From: Dicaeum eximium
Lineage: Eukaryota; Chordata; Aves; Passeriformes; Dicaeidae
Assembly (NCBI GenBank): GCA_013396995.1
Contig: VWZP01009951.1
Span: 731,811-795,810 of the forward strand
Direction of reading: 5' to 3'
Length of the DNA stretch: 64,000 bases
The notes under the pieces are model-generated. The model did no database searches, was not told the origin of the DNA, and was given only the letters and a program-made list of their open reading frames with translations. The number at the start of each line of letters is the position of its first letter. Positions within the stretch are counted from its first letter, which is position 1. Shown here one piece after another: positions 1-12,600 of this stretch. Position numbers and translations under genes: made by a program.

Positions 1-602
1 AACTGGTAAGGAGGTACCCCTCCTAAATCTGTAATGGATCTACACTGCAATCTTGATATGACCATCATTTTTTAACTCTACAACAACAGATGTAAGCAAT
101 TGAAGGTATCTGCATGAAACTTTTTGACAGATTGCACAAATAACTGTTGCAGGAAAAAATCCTGAAGTGTTTGGTTTTAGCTCTCTGGAGAACTAGCAAC
201 ACATTCCTTCCATGTGGAAAACTGCCAGCAACCTACCTGAATAAAAAGGGAAGATGAGAAGTACCCCCCAAATAACAGGCACTGTGAATACCATCACACA
301 GCATGTTTAGTCACATTTAAGAAGTCGGGAAAACAGCCCACCTCCAAAAACTTTGGATAACACTTGTGTAACATCAAACTTTCAGAGCTGCATTACTGAT
401 GAACAAAGCAAATACCCTGCTGTATGGAAGAACAAGTGCTCCAAAACCTAAGAGATCACTGTTACAAGTTCATCACACTACTTCTTACTAGTTTAACAGC
501 CAGGTTATACCTCCTTTCCCTTCATTCCTAGATGTGAGAAATAACTCTTATAGACAAGATCAAACAAAGACTGGACTGCTTTCTACCAGTAGAGGCACTT
601 AC
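1..602 (-). other. RC3H1: RC3H1 intron 9, 5' part
   Basis: This is intronic sequence downstream of exon 9 in transcript order. It is AT-rich and unique-looking. I see no exon, repeat or RNA gene in it. Confidence 0.8.
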
Positions 603-3600
603 TTTTCCAGCTCCTCCTGTGAGTGTGCGAAGGTGCAGCTGGCCCCACGGGGACATCCTCCTCTCTGCTTCATGTCTCGGCACATGTATGTCTTGTACTT
701 GCTGTGCTGAGGGGGCTGACAAGGTTACAGAAACCAGGTGAGATACCTGAACATCAAAGTGCATTTAACCAAGCTGAATGTATAATCTTATCAAAGGCTT
801 GCTGTCTGACTGTTGATAATTCCTCAAATTTCAGTGTTTCAGGAATATCCGATATGAAATAAACCAGTGAAGTGCTTGTGTTTGGTTCTTCAACAGAACC
901 AACAGATTCAAGAGTATGGGTTTTGATAACTAAGTCACTCTCAGTTTTCTACAACATTTTTATTCAAACTCCTTACTGGAGGGCTTGACCGGAACACAGC
1001 TGTACATTTTAGGACATGGTTAAGGGGACAAAACTGATTCAGGATGAAAAAATTACCAATAATCAGATATACCTTATCAATAATTCCCGACAAGGGATAA
1101 GGTCTGTAAAAGTCAAGGCGCTTTCTGAGAAACCAAAAGCTGTAAATATGCAAGAAGTCACCTGCAAACTGTTGGGGTTTTTTTGTGGGCTTTTTGTTTG
1201 TTTGTTTTCAGTTTTGTTTTGGTTTGGGGGGTTGGTTGGTTGTTTTTCGGTTTGGTTTGTTTTGGGGTTTTTTTTGCCATGTTTTTTTTCACTTCTACTG
1301 TAGTGAGAAGATCCAGGTAGAGTGAACATAAGCCACACAGCCTTCTACTGGCCACTGCTGCCAAGTAGCACAACTTTACCCAGAGCTCAGCAGACATCCC
1401 TTCCTACTCAGGAGGCTCCAGGCTCCCTTCCAAGCAGCACAGCAGGTACCACAGGCTCTCCACAACAAAATCTGTTGTTTTTTTCCCCTCCCAGATTCCC
1501 ACCTATGCATTTTTACTGTTTTTACTTTTGCTGCTGACAGTGCTCAGTATCCATCCCAAGTAATGCAAAAAGGTGAAACTGCAGAATTAATTCACTTTAA
1601 TTTTGCCTTTTTTTTTTTTTTGGCAGAGATTGTCTTTCTACTAGTTCAGCTCCCCAAACCAGCTCTCCAAGAGGAAGAATGCCAAAGCGACAGAGGAGTA
1701 GGACTGGGACAGGCAACTCTGTATTTCAGCAGCATTTATATCAACTGAGCTGCACAATAAAATGACATCAAAGGAATGTGTGATAAGGTAACTATGAGAG
1801 AAGCTAATATACAATTACACTGTCATTGCTGAAACAAAAAAATTTGTTTCAAGAACTTGGATTGCACCTTCATATGAACCGTTCTTAAATCTTCAAGCTT
1901 GACAGACCATTAAGTACAGGTATAAGGATGATTTCATTAACAGCCAGCCAGCTGTCTGAAATGTGTCACATTTAAACAAAACCAAGAAAATTCCCACAAA
2001 TCACAGCAGCACCCAGCGTCCCTTCCCCACCCTCTACTCAGGAAGCTTGTTATTAATTTCCCTAAGCCTGCAGCTGGATCAGACTGTTCTCTTTCCATCC
2101 TAGTGAGCTATGGAAATCAATTCAACAGGTTTTGGAGGTAAATATGTATTGTTTCATGTTTTTTCCGTTCTTGTTTCTTGCTTGATAACTATGACTTACA
2201 GTGATGTTTTCAATTAGCTCCTTGTCAAACCAAACCTTTCCAGATGACATTAGTAAACCTCTGCTATAGGATACAGCCAATAAAATTCAGGATTATTTAG
2301 GTTATATTTCCCAAATGATTTAGCTTTTACCTGTTGTTGATCTGTTCCTTTTTTGCTGTGATTCTGGATATAATCAACTAAACCATGAACCACAGTCCTC
2401 ACAGCAACTAGTCCATTTTCCAGTTGTTCCCATGTTGGAGGTGGAGCATCTGTTGCAAGGACAGCAAACACCAAATGTAAAAAGAAAAATCACAAGGATT
2501 TTCCAAAACCAGGTACAAACCCCTATATCAGTATCACAAAACTTGACTAGCCAAGTATATAAAACATGTTTCATCAGTAGATAAAAAGCATTCAGCACCT
2601 TAATTCTGGGACATATAGCTATTACACAATTTATAGCTATTACACAATAAAGGTATCTATAAACTTAAGACTGAACTGCACAAAATACCAAAAGAGCCAG
2701 TAAGCCCATTATTAGCATGTAAAATGATTTCCATTTACAAGTACTTTCTCATCTCACAGGAACTCCAGAGTAAAGGCACTGTACAAACTCTTCTCATTAA
2801 GAAAAACATCAGGTTCAAAATCCCTCTTTGCATTCAGACTCCTGGAGGTAAAATCATTCCATATGAATACAGTCATCGCTGGCCTGATTACACAGGCACA
2901 GACGTGGAACAGCAACAGAAATTAATGCCTGTCATGTGGAGAAAACATCACAAGGCAAATCTGTGAATCAGACCAGCATCTAAAACACTGTGAATAAATT
3001 GTACAGTCTCAGTTCTATAGGAGCACCTTTTCCTTTTAACCAATTTACTTTTCTAAGTTTTTGAATCTGTTCCAGCAGCTAACACTCCCACTGTGTGCCT
3101 GCACACTCTGCTGCAAAGCACAGTACCTCAAAGAGCCTTTCAAGATCTTTAGCAGAATTAATGACATTATATTCCGCTCACAGGGACTAAATTCTTCCAG
3201 AAGTACTTCAACATGCTTCCCTGCTGTTCTTTAGGTAACTCACCAGTACAGAAAAAAACATGAAGACCAGACTTGGCTACCAAAATCAAGGGAGGCTATT
3301 AGTGATGCCACCTTCCATATCAGTTTTTTGCAAACAAATTTGCAGTACACAGGTTTGTCCCCAGCTTGTTTCAGTATGAAAGATTTGGGAAGAAAGCACT
3401 GCATCTCCTTTAGCTGTAAAGTACAACTGGACCTCACTGGAAAGGGAGTTTAACTTCTGTTTGTTTAAACAAATCCAAAGTACCATTTCTCATCTCTTGA
3501 AGGTGCAGTTTTTATCTTTTCACTATTTTGATATATAATATTGATTTAAGAAAATTTAACAGGTATAAAATAAAACTTCAGCCATAGGACTTTGTTCTGT

Positions 3601-6600
3601 CCCTTCCCTTCTCCCTCAGGTAGTCCATCCTTACACTGCTGACTTTTTCAACAATTTCCATCTTCCTCTCCTCTGTCAACAGCTTAGGTATTATTTCCCA
3701 GTTAAATTCTTTCCAACTATCTTCTACTTCTCAGACTCTTTCCTATTTTTGCAGAATTACCAATGAACAAGGAAAATACTGAATTTTGTAGGGTAACAAA
3801 GCATTCTTGTCTAGACTGACTTTTGCCCAGCTTCTCTCTATTCAATCTATCAAAATTCTACTTTGGTATCCAAAACTCTTTAATTGATAAGTAAGGAGGA
3901 CATTTCCTTACACTTGATGATCAGCTTTCAATCCTTGAACAGTGTTAAATTCATCTTGCTAAACTTAAAGGTTTTCATAAAAACATCCAGATTTACCTGG
4001 ACTGGGATCAATATTTGCTAGGAGCTCTAGGTGAGGTCTAAGACGATTCAAGTTAGCTGGATCTCCAGTCCTCTGAAGGGCAATAGTTAATTCCTGAACA
4101 CTCTGTGCAAACGAGGCTGGGGTCTGCAACTTAAAAAAATTATCATAATTAACTTTCTACAGGCATAGCAATCATCATGGTTTCTGAAGGCTGCTCCACA
4201 GACTCACAAGAATTGTCTCCCAAAACTGGAGATAAACATCTTTCAGAGAAGCCCATTCCAGTGAACCCTTTCGATTAAGAATGCACAGTTCTTGAACATT
4301 GCATTAAATTACACTTCTAAATAGACAAAATAAAGGCTGGTATTATTTCCAGCAATAAATCCCATTTCTTTGTGTTGTGCTGCCACCCAAGACAAAAATG
4401 AGCCATGGAGGAAACTATTTAATTTAGATTTCTGGAGAGTCTAATATCTCCAATCCCCAAACCAACAGGTTTGCAGCCTGCTTTAAACAGAGTACAGCAA
4501 ACAGAAAATAAAGAACAAGATGGTTGAAGGAAAAGATAGCTGGCAACATTCCATTTCCTAACATCACACAATTCCAGTATTTACAACTGTTAATTCTACC
4601 TAGATCCTTCAGGAGATGTTTGGCAGGACACTTAAAAAGGTGGGCAGAAGCTATCTTGAAGCTAATCCTCTTCCACAGCAGCCAACAGCAGTTGTTTCAC
4701 AGCTTTCATAACCATTCAACAAGGTTCAGTTCTTCCCACCTAATTTAGGCACTTAACAAAGTGTCCCCTAACCTAAAAGCCCATTTATCCAATGTTGCTT
4801 CTGAACACAGAGAGATCTGGGCATCCAGAGTTTCAGTGTTTTATTTACAAAATGTGCTTTCACCTCTGTGCTCCAGACATAAACGTGGGCACTCTTTTTT
4901 TTTCAACTCATGCACTAACTTCCTGCCCAGAAACATGGACCATTAGCCTCTGTCACTACATTGGCACTTATCAACTGTTCATAAAGGTCACCCCCCAGTT
5001 ATTTAGCTAAACTTTGTGGGTTTCCATCTGCAGAAAGAAGTAAAGTAGCAAAAATGTCAGGATAGCAGAGGAAGCAAGATTCATTGGGTTACAAACATAT
5101 TCTAATTATTTAGGACATAACGGGTTTTGAAATAACAGGACAAATGATTAATGGGCAAGTCCAGGTGGGCACAGTTTCTAAATTCCACGTTACAAACATT
5201 TAAATCTACTACAGTTGCAAACAAAATGAACTGGGCTGATTTTAGGTGGCTTTACCTTGTCAATGATACTCTGCATGTGGGATTTGTGGGACTGGTCTCC
5301 ATACAACAGCGAGGACCACTGGTCTGGTGCAATGCGCAAACCTGCTTCCATAGCTATTTGAACTATCTGGGAATCGTGCTCCCTTCTCAGAGCTTCGTAC
5401 GTCCGAAACTCCTCCTTCAGCTGCATCAGGGAGGAATCCTCATCTCGCTTGGTCACCTAGTAAGGAGAAATGAGCCAAAGACAATTAAGCGGGATAAGCC
5501 CAAGATTACGTGAGGTCCGAGGCATGTGACATCTTCAGTCAGCAATTAAGTCCTTCTCCCAAACTAAAATCAACTTTGACACCACTCAGTGAACACCAGT
5601 TCCTACTAAAGTAACACGCACTTCATAGAGTGGAACCACAATAAAATGGATACAAAACATTGTTTACTTGGACTCTGACTCATGTATTGGTCAAAGTGTC
5701 ACACTTCCTCAATGATTTTACAGCATCCACACCTTCAATCAAGATATTTTGTTTGCATTACAGAATCTTGTTTGAGGGTAAAACTAGCAAAACCGAAGTG
5801 TTTTTCTACTCATTTAGCAAGAGTAAATGACATTTAAGTTGAGCATCTAGTAACAGATATCAAATACTGTAAAGTACATTAAGCAGTTTTTCTTCATACA
5901 GCTGACACCCAAAAGTCTCCTATGTCTTTGATTCTAACCACACCACAAACGAATTAACAGAATTAGGGATTTTTTGGCTTTAAGCTACTTCTAAGAAGGT
6001 AAATCTGCTGCCTTACATCCAGGTTTTGTAACGGTGCCTCTATGAAACTGGACAGAGGCAAAACCTAACTTTACAGCTTCAAGTCGCTGTTTCAGCCTAC
6101 ACTGCCATTACAGCTGAATGACAAAGAACTCTCTAAATTCATGTGGGACTTAATGAGCAATACTTCATCTAACTACCCATATTTTTAGGCACATGTAATG
6201 TAACAGGACAATGAAAAATTGAAAGTGAAAACCAATGGTTTTCATAGCATTATGAAACCTCTGGGCAGAATCTCCTTCATACCTTGAAGCACGAGGCTCT
6301 GTAAAGGAGCTGGACAACATGCCCAATGCTAGTCTTGGAAGCCTGAGGGAATCGTGGCTCCAGTCTCTGCACCACAAAGAGAACCAAGACCTTTCTTGAC
6401 AGAGCAGATCCATCTTCCAAAGCCAGCAGAACCAACTTTAAAGCCTCCTCTTGCATTGCTGAGAGTCAGGGGAAATGCAAAAAGAGAAAAAGGATGAGAG
6501 AAGCCCAAGTAAAATTTGTGCAGTTTCTTGTTCACCTTACAATTGAGATAACAACTGAAAACTCCCACCAACAGATACACAAATCCAGAGAGAAAAAACA

Positions 6601-9600
6601 GGAACTGAGCAAAAAGGGATGGCAAAGAGAGAAGGAACTCTTCCAGATTTCCAGACTGTGACTTGGGAAAACAGGACTTTTTACCGTTAATATTATTGTC
6701 ATTATTATGATTTATTATTATTTATTATATTAATATTATTATTATTACTACTACTACTACACTACAACATCTATTTTGGGTATCATCTGATAAGAAGATT
6801 CCTGTCTGTACATCTCTTGATCATTAATACAAGTTTTCAAAGTGTATTGCCTATATCCCACATTCATCCCAGTATTTTAAGCAAAGGAATTGAATGTATA
6901 AATGCACAACTTCTTAAAAATATGTACACGTAACTGCAACAAATCTCTCCCCATAACTGTTTTGTATGCTTATTGCCCTAAGAAGGAAAAGAAGCCATGC
7001 CAGTCACTTCCAGTAACCTTATTTTTTCTAGAAAGATCTTCAAGGAATAGCAACTTGTCATTTATCTTATGACAAGAACAGAACACCTATTCTGAATTTT
7101 ACAGAAGACTTGAAAAAGCATTAAAAATACAAGGAAACCCAACTACAGCAACCCAGACACATAATTAATTCTGAAGACTACTAATAAGAAATTAGGCTGT
7201 TGCTTAATAAAATCACTTGGGCAATTAGACAGCCAATGGCTCAATTCTAAATTGCTTCTAGTACAGCAGTGATACTGCAATGTCACCTACCTGGCCCAAG
7301 GAACTGGCACCCTCTGGCTCTCACTGCAGCCCAGAGGTTGGAGGAGAGCTGCTGAGGGTTTTGATGCTGGAGAATGAGCTCTGTGACTGTTCTTTCACCC
7401 AGTGACCGTGCTGCACGCATGGCTCTGATCCGCCCTTCCTCCTCCACCAGCTGGCAATGGACTAATGTCACAAGTTTCCTCTGCATGGGACGACTCAGCA
7501 CACTCTGAGTAGTACTGTTAAGACCCACACCTTCAAAACAAAATGAAACAGAATAATAAACTACCTCATATTCCTCTTCTTGTGCCAGTCTTTAGTGACT
7601 GTACTGGACAAGTGCACACCTAGCTCTCCTGGTGTCCATTTTGCCAAAGAGAATACTAGTCAAGGTATATCTTAAGTTCATTTCACTTGTTTCATTTGGC
7701 AATAAAAGCAGTTTTCTGGTAGTCAGCTTCCCCACAGGCTTAATCTTGTGATTGACTGATCCAGCTTTTTAAGAAGATGGAACCTCTAATGAATTGTTTC
7801 CCCATACTGGTAGGTTGTCCAACACCCTCCCACACAGATTCCCAGTTATCCCTTATTCATGGACTTCAGGGATCACTTGGACATTTGTTTGTTTTCACAA
7901 CACATTTGGTTTGTTGCCTACATGTAGTACCTTCACTGGTTTGGTTTAGAGCTTACCTGAGTCCTGAACTGCTTTGGCCAAAACTTTCAGTCACAAACAT
8001 GGTGGGAGCCACCTAATTCAGGTTAGAAGAGGTGACTCACCAGACACACAGCTGCCATGCTGAGTTTGCTCTACAGTCAGAGCTTGTTCACTGGGCCACC
8101 AATTCCCAGTGATATTGCTGTCACACTGCACTGGTCGCATAAGACTCAGACAGCTTCTCAAAAAAAAATCATTTTTGATAACCTAATGCTCATGATGCTC
8201 AACTGCACTGCTTGGGCTGACAGACTGTCCAAATCCAGCACATGTAATATATATAAAATCCATCTCTTGAACACAGTGCAGGTTTGCTAACTTAGAATTA
8301 CCCAGTATCTGATACCCTTGTATCTGACCTTGTATAAACAAAGTACTACTTATAATTTTCCTTATCTATATGTAGTAACTTTATCATATCAGTTTATTCA
8401 TCCTCTACAGAACAGCTGCATAACTATAGTTATCACAAAGCAGAACTGAAAAAAGGGCAAAATTATTTATTTTTACTTCTCTGCAAAGATCAAATCAAAG
8501 TTTGTCTCAACTCACTACAGCATGGTCAAAAACCTCAGCCATTTCTCTGAATTATTTTTGACACCTTTCAATTCTACATCCCCCTCCTCTCCATGAAAAC
8601 ATAACCTTAATGTTTAAGAAATCTGTTTCAACTTGTTTCTAAACTAGATTTATATCCATTTTCTAAACACACTAACGAATAATTTGGATAGCTTGTTTTG
8701 CATCTTATTAGTTTTTTTTTGGTTTCATTTTCCAAGGAAGCAATGCAGGAACTACCTCTTGCACTGCTGAGTGGTTTGAGGTACAATGCCAATTCTTCCA
8801 CACATTTCTTGCCCTCCTCATAATGCTTGGTGTCTTCAGCTCCACTGCATAAAGTAATCGGCTGCTGCTCAGGAACCTGAAGAGAGATGACATGTACATC
8901 TACTATGAATATGCATAACTAAGTGGCAACCATGCTTATAATAAACACTTATTACTGCACCCCATTTCCTGTTTTGTTCTCCTTCTGTGATTTTTCTATA
9001 TTACTTAGCATTTTTTCAGCTTATTTACTGAACAAATAGTATAAGAAACCTCAGTGAAAATGAAAACAAAAAGACAATTTATGTTTGAGAGACTTATTTA
9101 GTGGCTGAGAGGAACTAGAAGGAGAAGGCTTAACATGGCATTTCCTACAACTATAAAATTTTGGCTAAAATAGAACACATTGAAACATCCCCAAAGCTGA
9201 CTGGCTAAAAACTCAGGGGGAAGAAAAAAAATAAGGAGAACCCTGGTCTGCCAATAAGTACAAAATTGTATCTATGGCCTCACAGCTCTAAAATCATCCA
9301 GAGATAAGAGACTGCTGCTACTTAAGATTAGTGGAAGAAAGACTTAGCAGCAAATACATTAAGACACCCTTGGAACATATTCTGACTAGACACAGTTACA
9401 AAGCAGCATGACAAAGTTACCCTATGAAGTGCATATGAACACACCCAGTGAATATTTATCTGATGACAGAAGCCAATTACATCCTTGGGGTTTTGTGTTG
9501 GGTTTTTGTCAAGTGACATTTATTTCTTCTTGCAGACATTCACCAGAAATCAGGATTTTCCCAAGGGATTTGCACCACCCGCCTCCAAGTAGTAATTTTG

Positions 9601-12600
9601 TTTCTACTGTCCTCTTGGTAAATTCTTAAAGCTTTCATCAAATTTGAGGGTGCAGTATAGCACTGTACTAACACTTCTCAACATCACTGTTCAGCAGTCA
9701 ACCCATTGTGACAGTACAGAGAATTGGAATTCCTCAGAAGACTAAACACAAGCACTTTTTGTATTTGCTGTCAAAGTGCAAATAGATCTCAAACTTCTAT
9801 TTCCAAGTCAATCCCCACCCCAGTGGCAATAACAGCATGCTAATCCCACATAGCTGCTTACAAGGACCAACCCAGGCCTTCAATCTAAAAGCAAAAGCCT
9901 TTAATACGTCAGATAAATACAGATACAAACCTGCTTACCTTCGTGCATAACCCAGCCACAGCAACAGCAGCATTATGATGCCAGCACCAAATAAAAGCAG
10001 TAAATATATACAAAATATATGTACACACATGTGAAAGGTTGCCATCACCAATGTGAACAGCTTTCCTATCAATTTTAGCAGAAAGCAATGCTTCAGCCAT
10101 AGGATCACACTTCTCCTTAGACAACAGTCTCACCATGCTAAGTTTCTCATGTGACACACAGAGGAAAGTAAAAAGTTACTATCTTGCTTTCCCAGCAGGT
10201 AACAAAAAAGTCTCAAAATGCAACATATCAGCTGCAATTAACATAGTATCATCCCCAAACTAACAGAAACAAGATAGAGGCTGTGTCTGATCTAGCCTTT
10301 CATTCTTAATAAAGAGAAAAAACCCAAGTTCAATCACACTGAGACAACAAGATTAGCCTCGATACTTATCACTGATGGAAGTTAACTTGTGATGTCCTGT
10401 GGCATTTTGGTTTTAATTTCAGGCCAGCATTTGTTTGGGGTATTTTGTTTTTCGGGTTGGAGGAGTTTTTGTGTCTGTAAGCAAGAACAATTTCAGCAAA
10501 AGGAGATTTTTCAACTCTGTATGTTAGAGTGGTCAACTGTAAACAGTTAGAACAGCCTTATCTTGAGTGGTTTCTTGGGATTTGGGAGACAATTATTAAC
10601 TCCTGCAACATTTGCCTGCACCTTAACAGAATATTCCACACCTCCTTTTCAAAGGCACTGCCATTTTAGCCATCTGCTTCTGCCAGGAAGGTAACATAGC
10701 AGAACAGGCTTATTGAGCAAATGACACATCTCAAGTGTATGTGTCCAGACACTGCACCATGTCTGCCCTATTTCTGCAGTCAAATATTTTGTACAAATTC
10801 CTACTTGCTCCTGCAAGCACTGCATCCAGCACCGCTGACAACCCAAAACACAACGGCCGTGTCACATAGCCCCGCAGACAAAGGGGGCTGGGAACAGACG
10901 TGGGACAGGAAGCTGTGTCCAGCCCTGGATTTCCACCCTGAATTCAAGTGGGTTTAGCACACATTCAAAGCAGTGCTTTGGAATGCCAGACACAGCACAA
11001 CTCCACCAGTGAGACACAAGGACTGTCTAGCAACTAACAGAAAGCTTCCCCCTCCCCCATGGAAAAGCTGGCAGAGAGAAACTTCCAAGAGCTAATCAAG
11101 CTATTCAAACACTATCTGCATGTTGTTCCTATTCCTTCTCTTTTGAAGGGAAGCTTCAATGTAAAAATCTAAATGCTTTGTACAACTGTACTCTTTGCAA
11201 AATGAGCCCAAAAGAGATTAAACTTTTATCTGAAGCTGGAGTAAGTGTAGTACTGAAGAGTAAAGCAACACGTTTTTTCTGTGGTTTTCAGGAAAATTTA
11301 TTTCTCCTGCACACACACTTGACTCATGCAGTGCACCTCACAGTAAAATTTACAAGTAATTTTCTTTTTGCTGGTTCTATTATATGCACTTCCAAGACTT
11401 ATTTTAATATTTTATGGTTAGAATGATTGTAAGAATAGCATCTACTAAGAGAAAAATCATAAAGACATAATTCATAAAAGTGACAGGAAATGTGAATTTC
11501 AACTTTGGCTCCATCATGGAATTGCTGAGGGACAACTGAGAAATCATTCAACTCGACAGCATTTTCACTTCCCCTTCCCAAAATATCCTTTTAATAGCAT
11601 GCATGACCTATGGTCACTGCTGTTTACAGTGCCTCTCAGGAGCCTCAGAATGGATGCCCCACAGAGTGAGCTCATTATTTTCACACTCATTCCATATTCT
11701 GTTCTCTCAGACATCACACCCTTATGACAGCTTCTACTGCAAATATATTCATATCATGTAATCAACACCTCCCAAAGGGGATGAGAGCAAGACAGGAAAA
11801 ATTATCTCAGACGTTTAATTGCATTAAATCTGTGATGGTTTTGCATGGGTCTGCTTTGGCAATGACTGCAAGTATCCTGGCAGTGGAATGTTACCCATCA
11901 GCATCGCTGGTGGCTGTGGGAAGAGACAGGTTATGACAGCATAAGGAAGGGGACTGGAAAAGAATGCTAAAGCATAATCTCATACCAGGCAGTGATTCTG
12001 AATTGGTGATTTAAGCGTAGTTTGATGAAGAAAGTCAGCTTGAGTTGTCAGTAATTACCATTAGACATCTAATTGCACAGAATGAGAACATGTTAAACAG
12101 ACCAAACCCCTTTTTGTACGGTTGGAAAACTGTTTCTAGCACTATTTCCCTCCCCCTCCCTGCAAATGAATTATTTGCTTCCTGCCAAAAGAAACCAAAC
12201 AAAACCCAAAGCCTACCATCTTTAGTTCCTCAAAGGTTTATATTAAAAGCATCTTTTTCATAGATAATTCCTCTTGTGGCACTTCATTTCATCAAAAGTT
12301 AAAATAAAAAATTATCAAATGTGCTTCCAATAGCTCTGCACTTGCAATCTTCCCCTTTTGAAAGGGCTGTAAGTTAAGATCACCCAGTCTCTCATCATGT
12401 ACCATTCCAACGTCTAGAATTGCATTTTTCACGTCCAGCAGGAGACTATGCCAAAATTAAAGCACCACAGGCATTTCTGCCACTCTATGTCACCTGTTTG
12501 GAATGAGCATGCTGCTGTTTCATGGGTTAAAAAAACACGAGGGAAGAGCTTAGATGACAGATCCATTATTAGGTACCTTCAAAACACTAGCCAGGTGAAC

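Noticed and set aside
1173..1281. Interstitial telomere repeat
   Set aside because: The tract is G/T-rich but lacks TTAGGG units.
5151..5513. 120-codon plus-strand frame
   Set aside because: It is the antisense shadow of RC3H1 exon 6, whose minus-strand frame is clearly Roquin-1.
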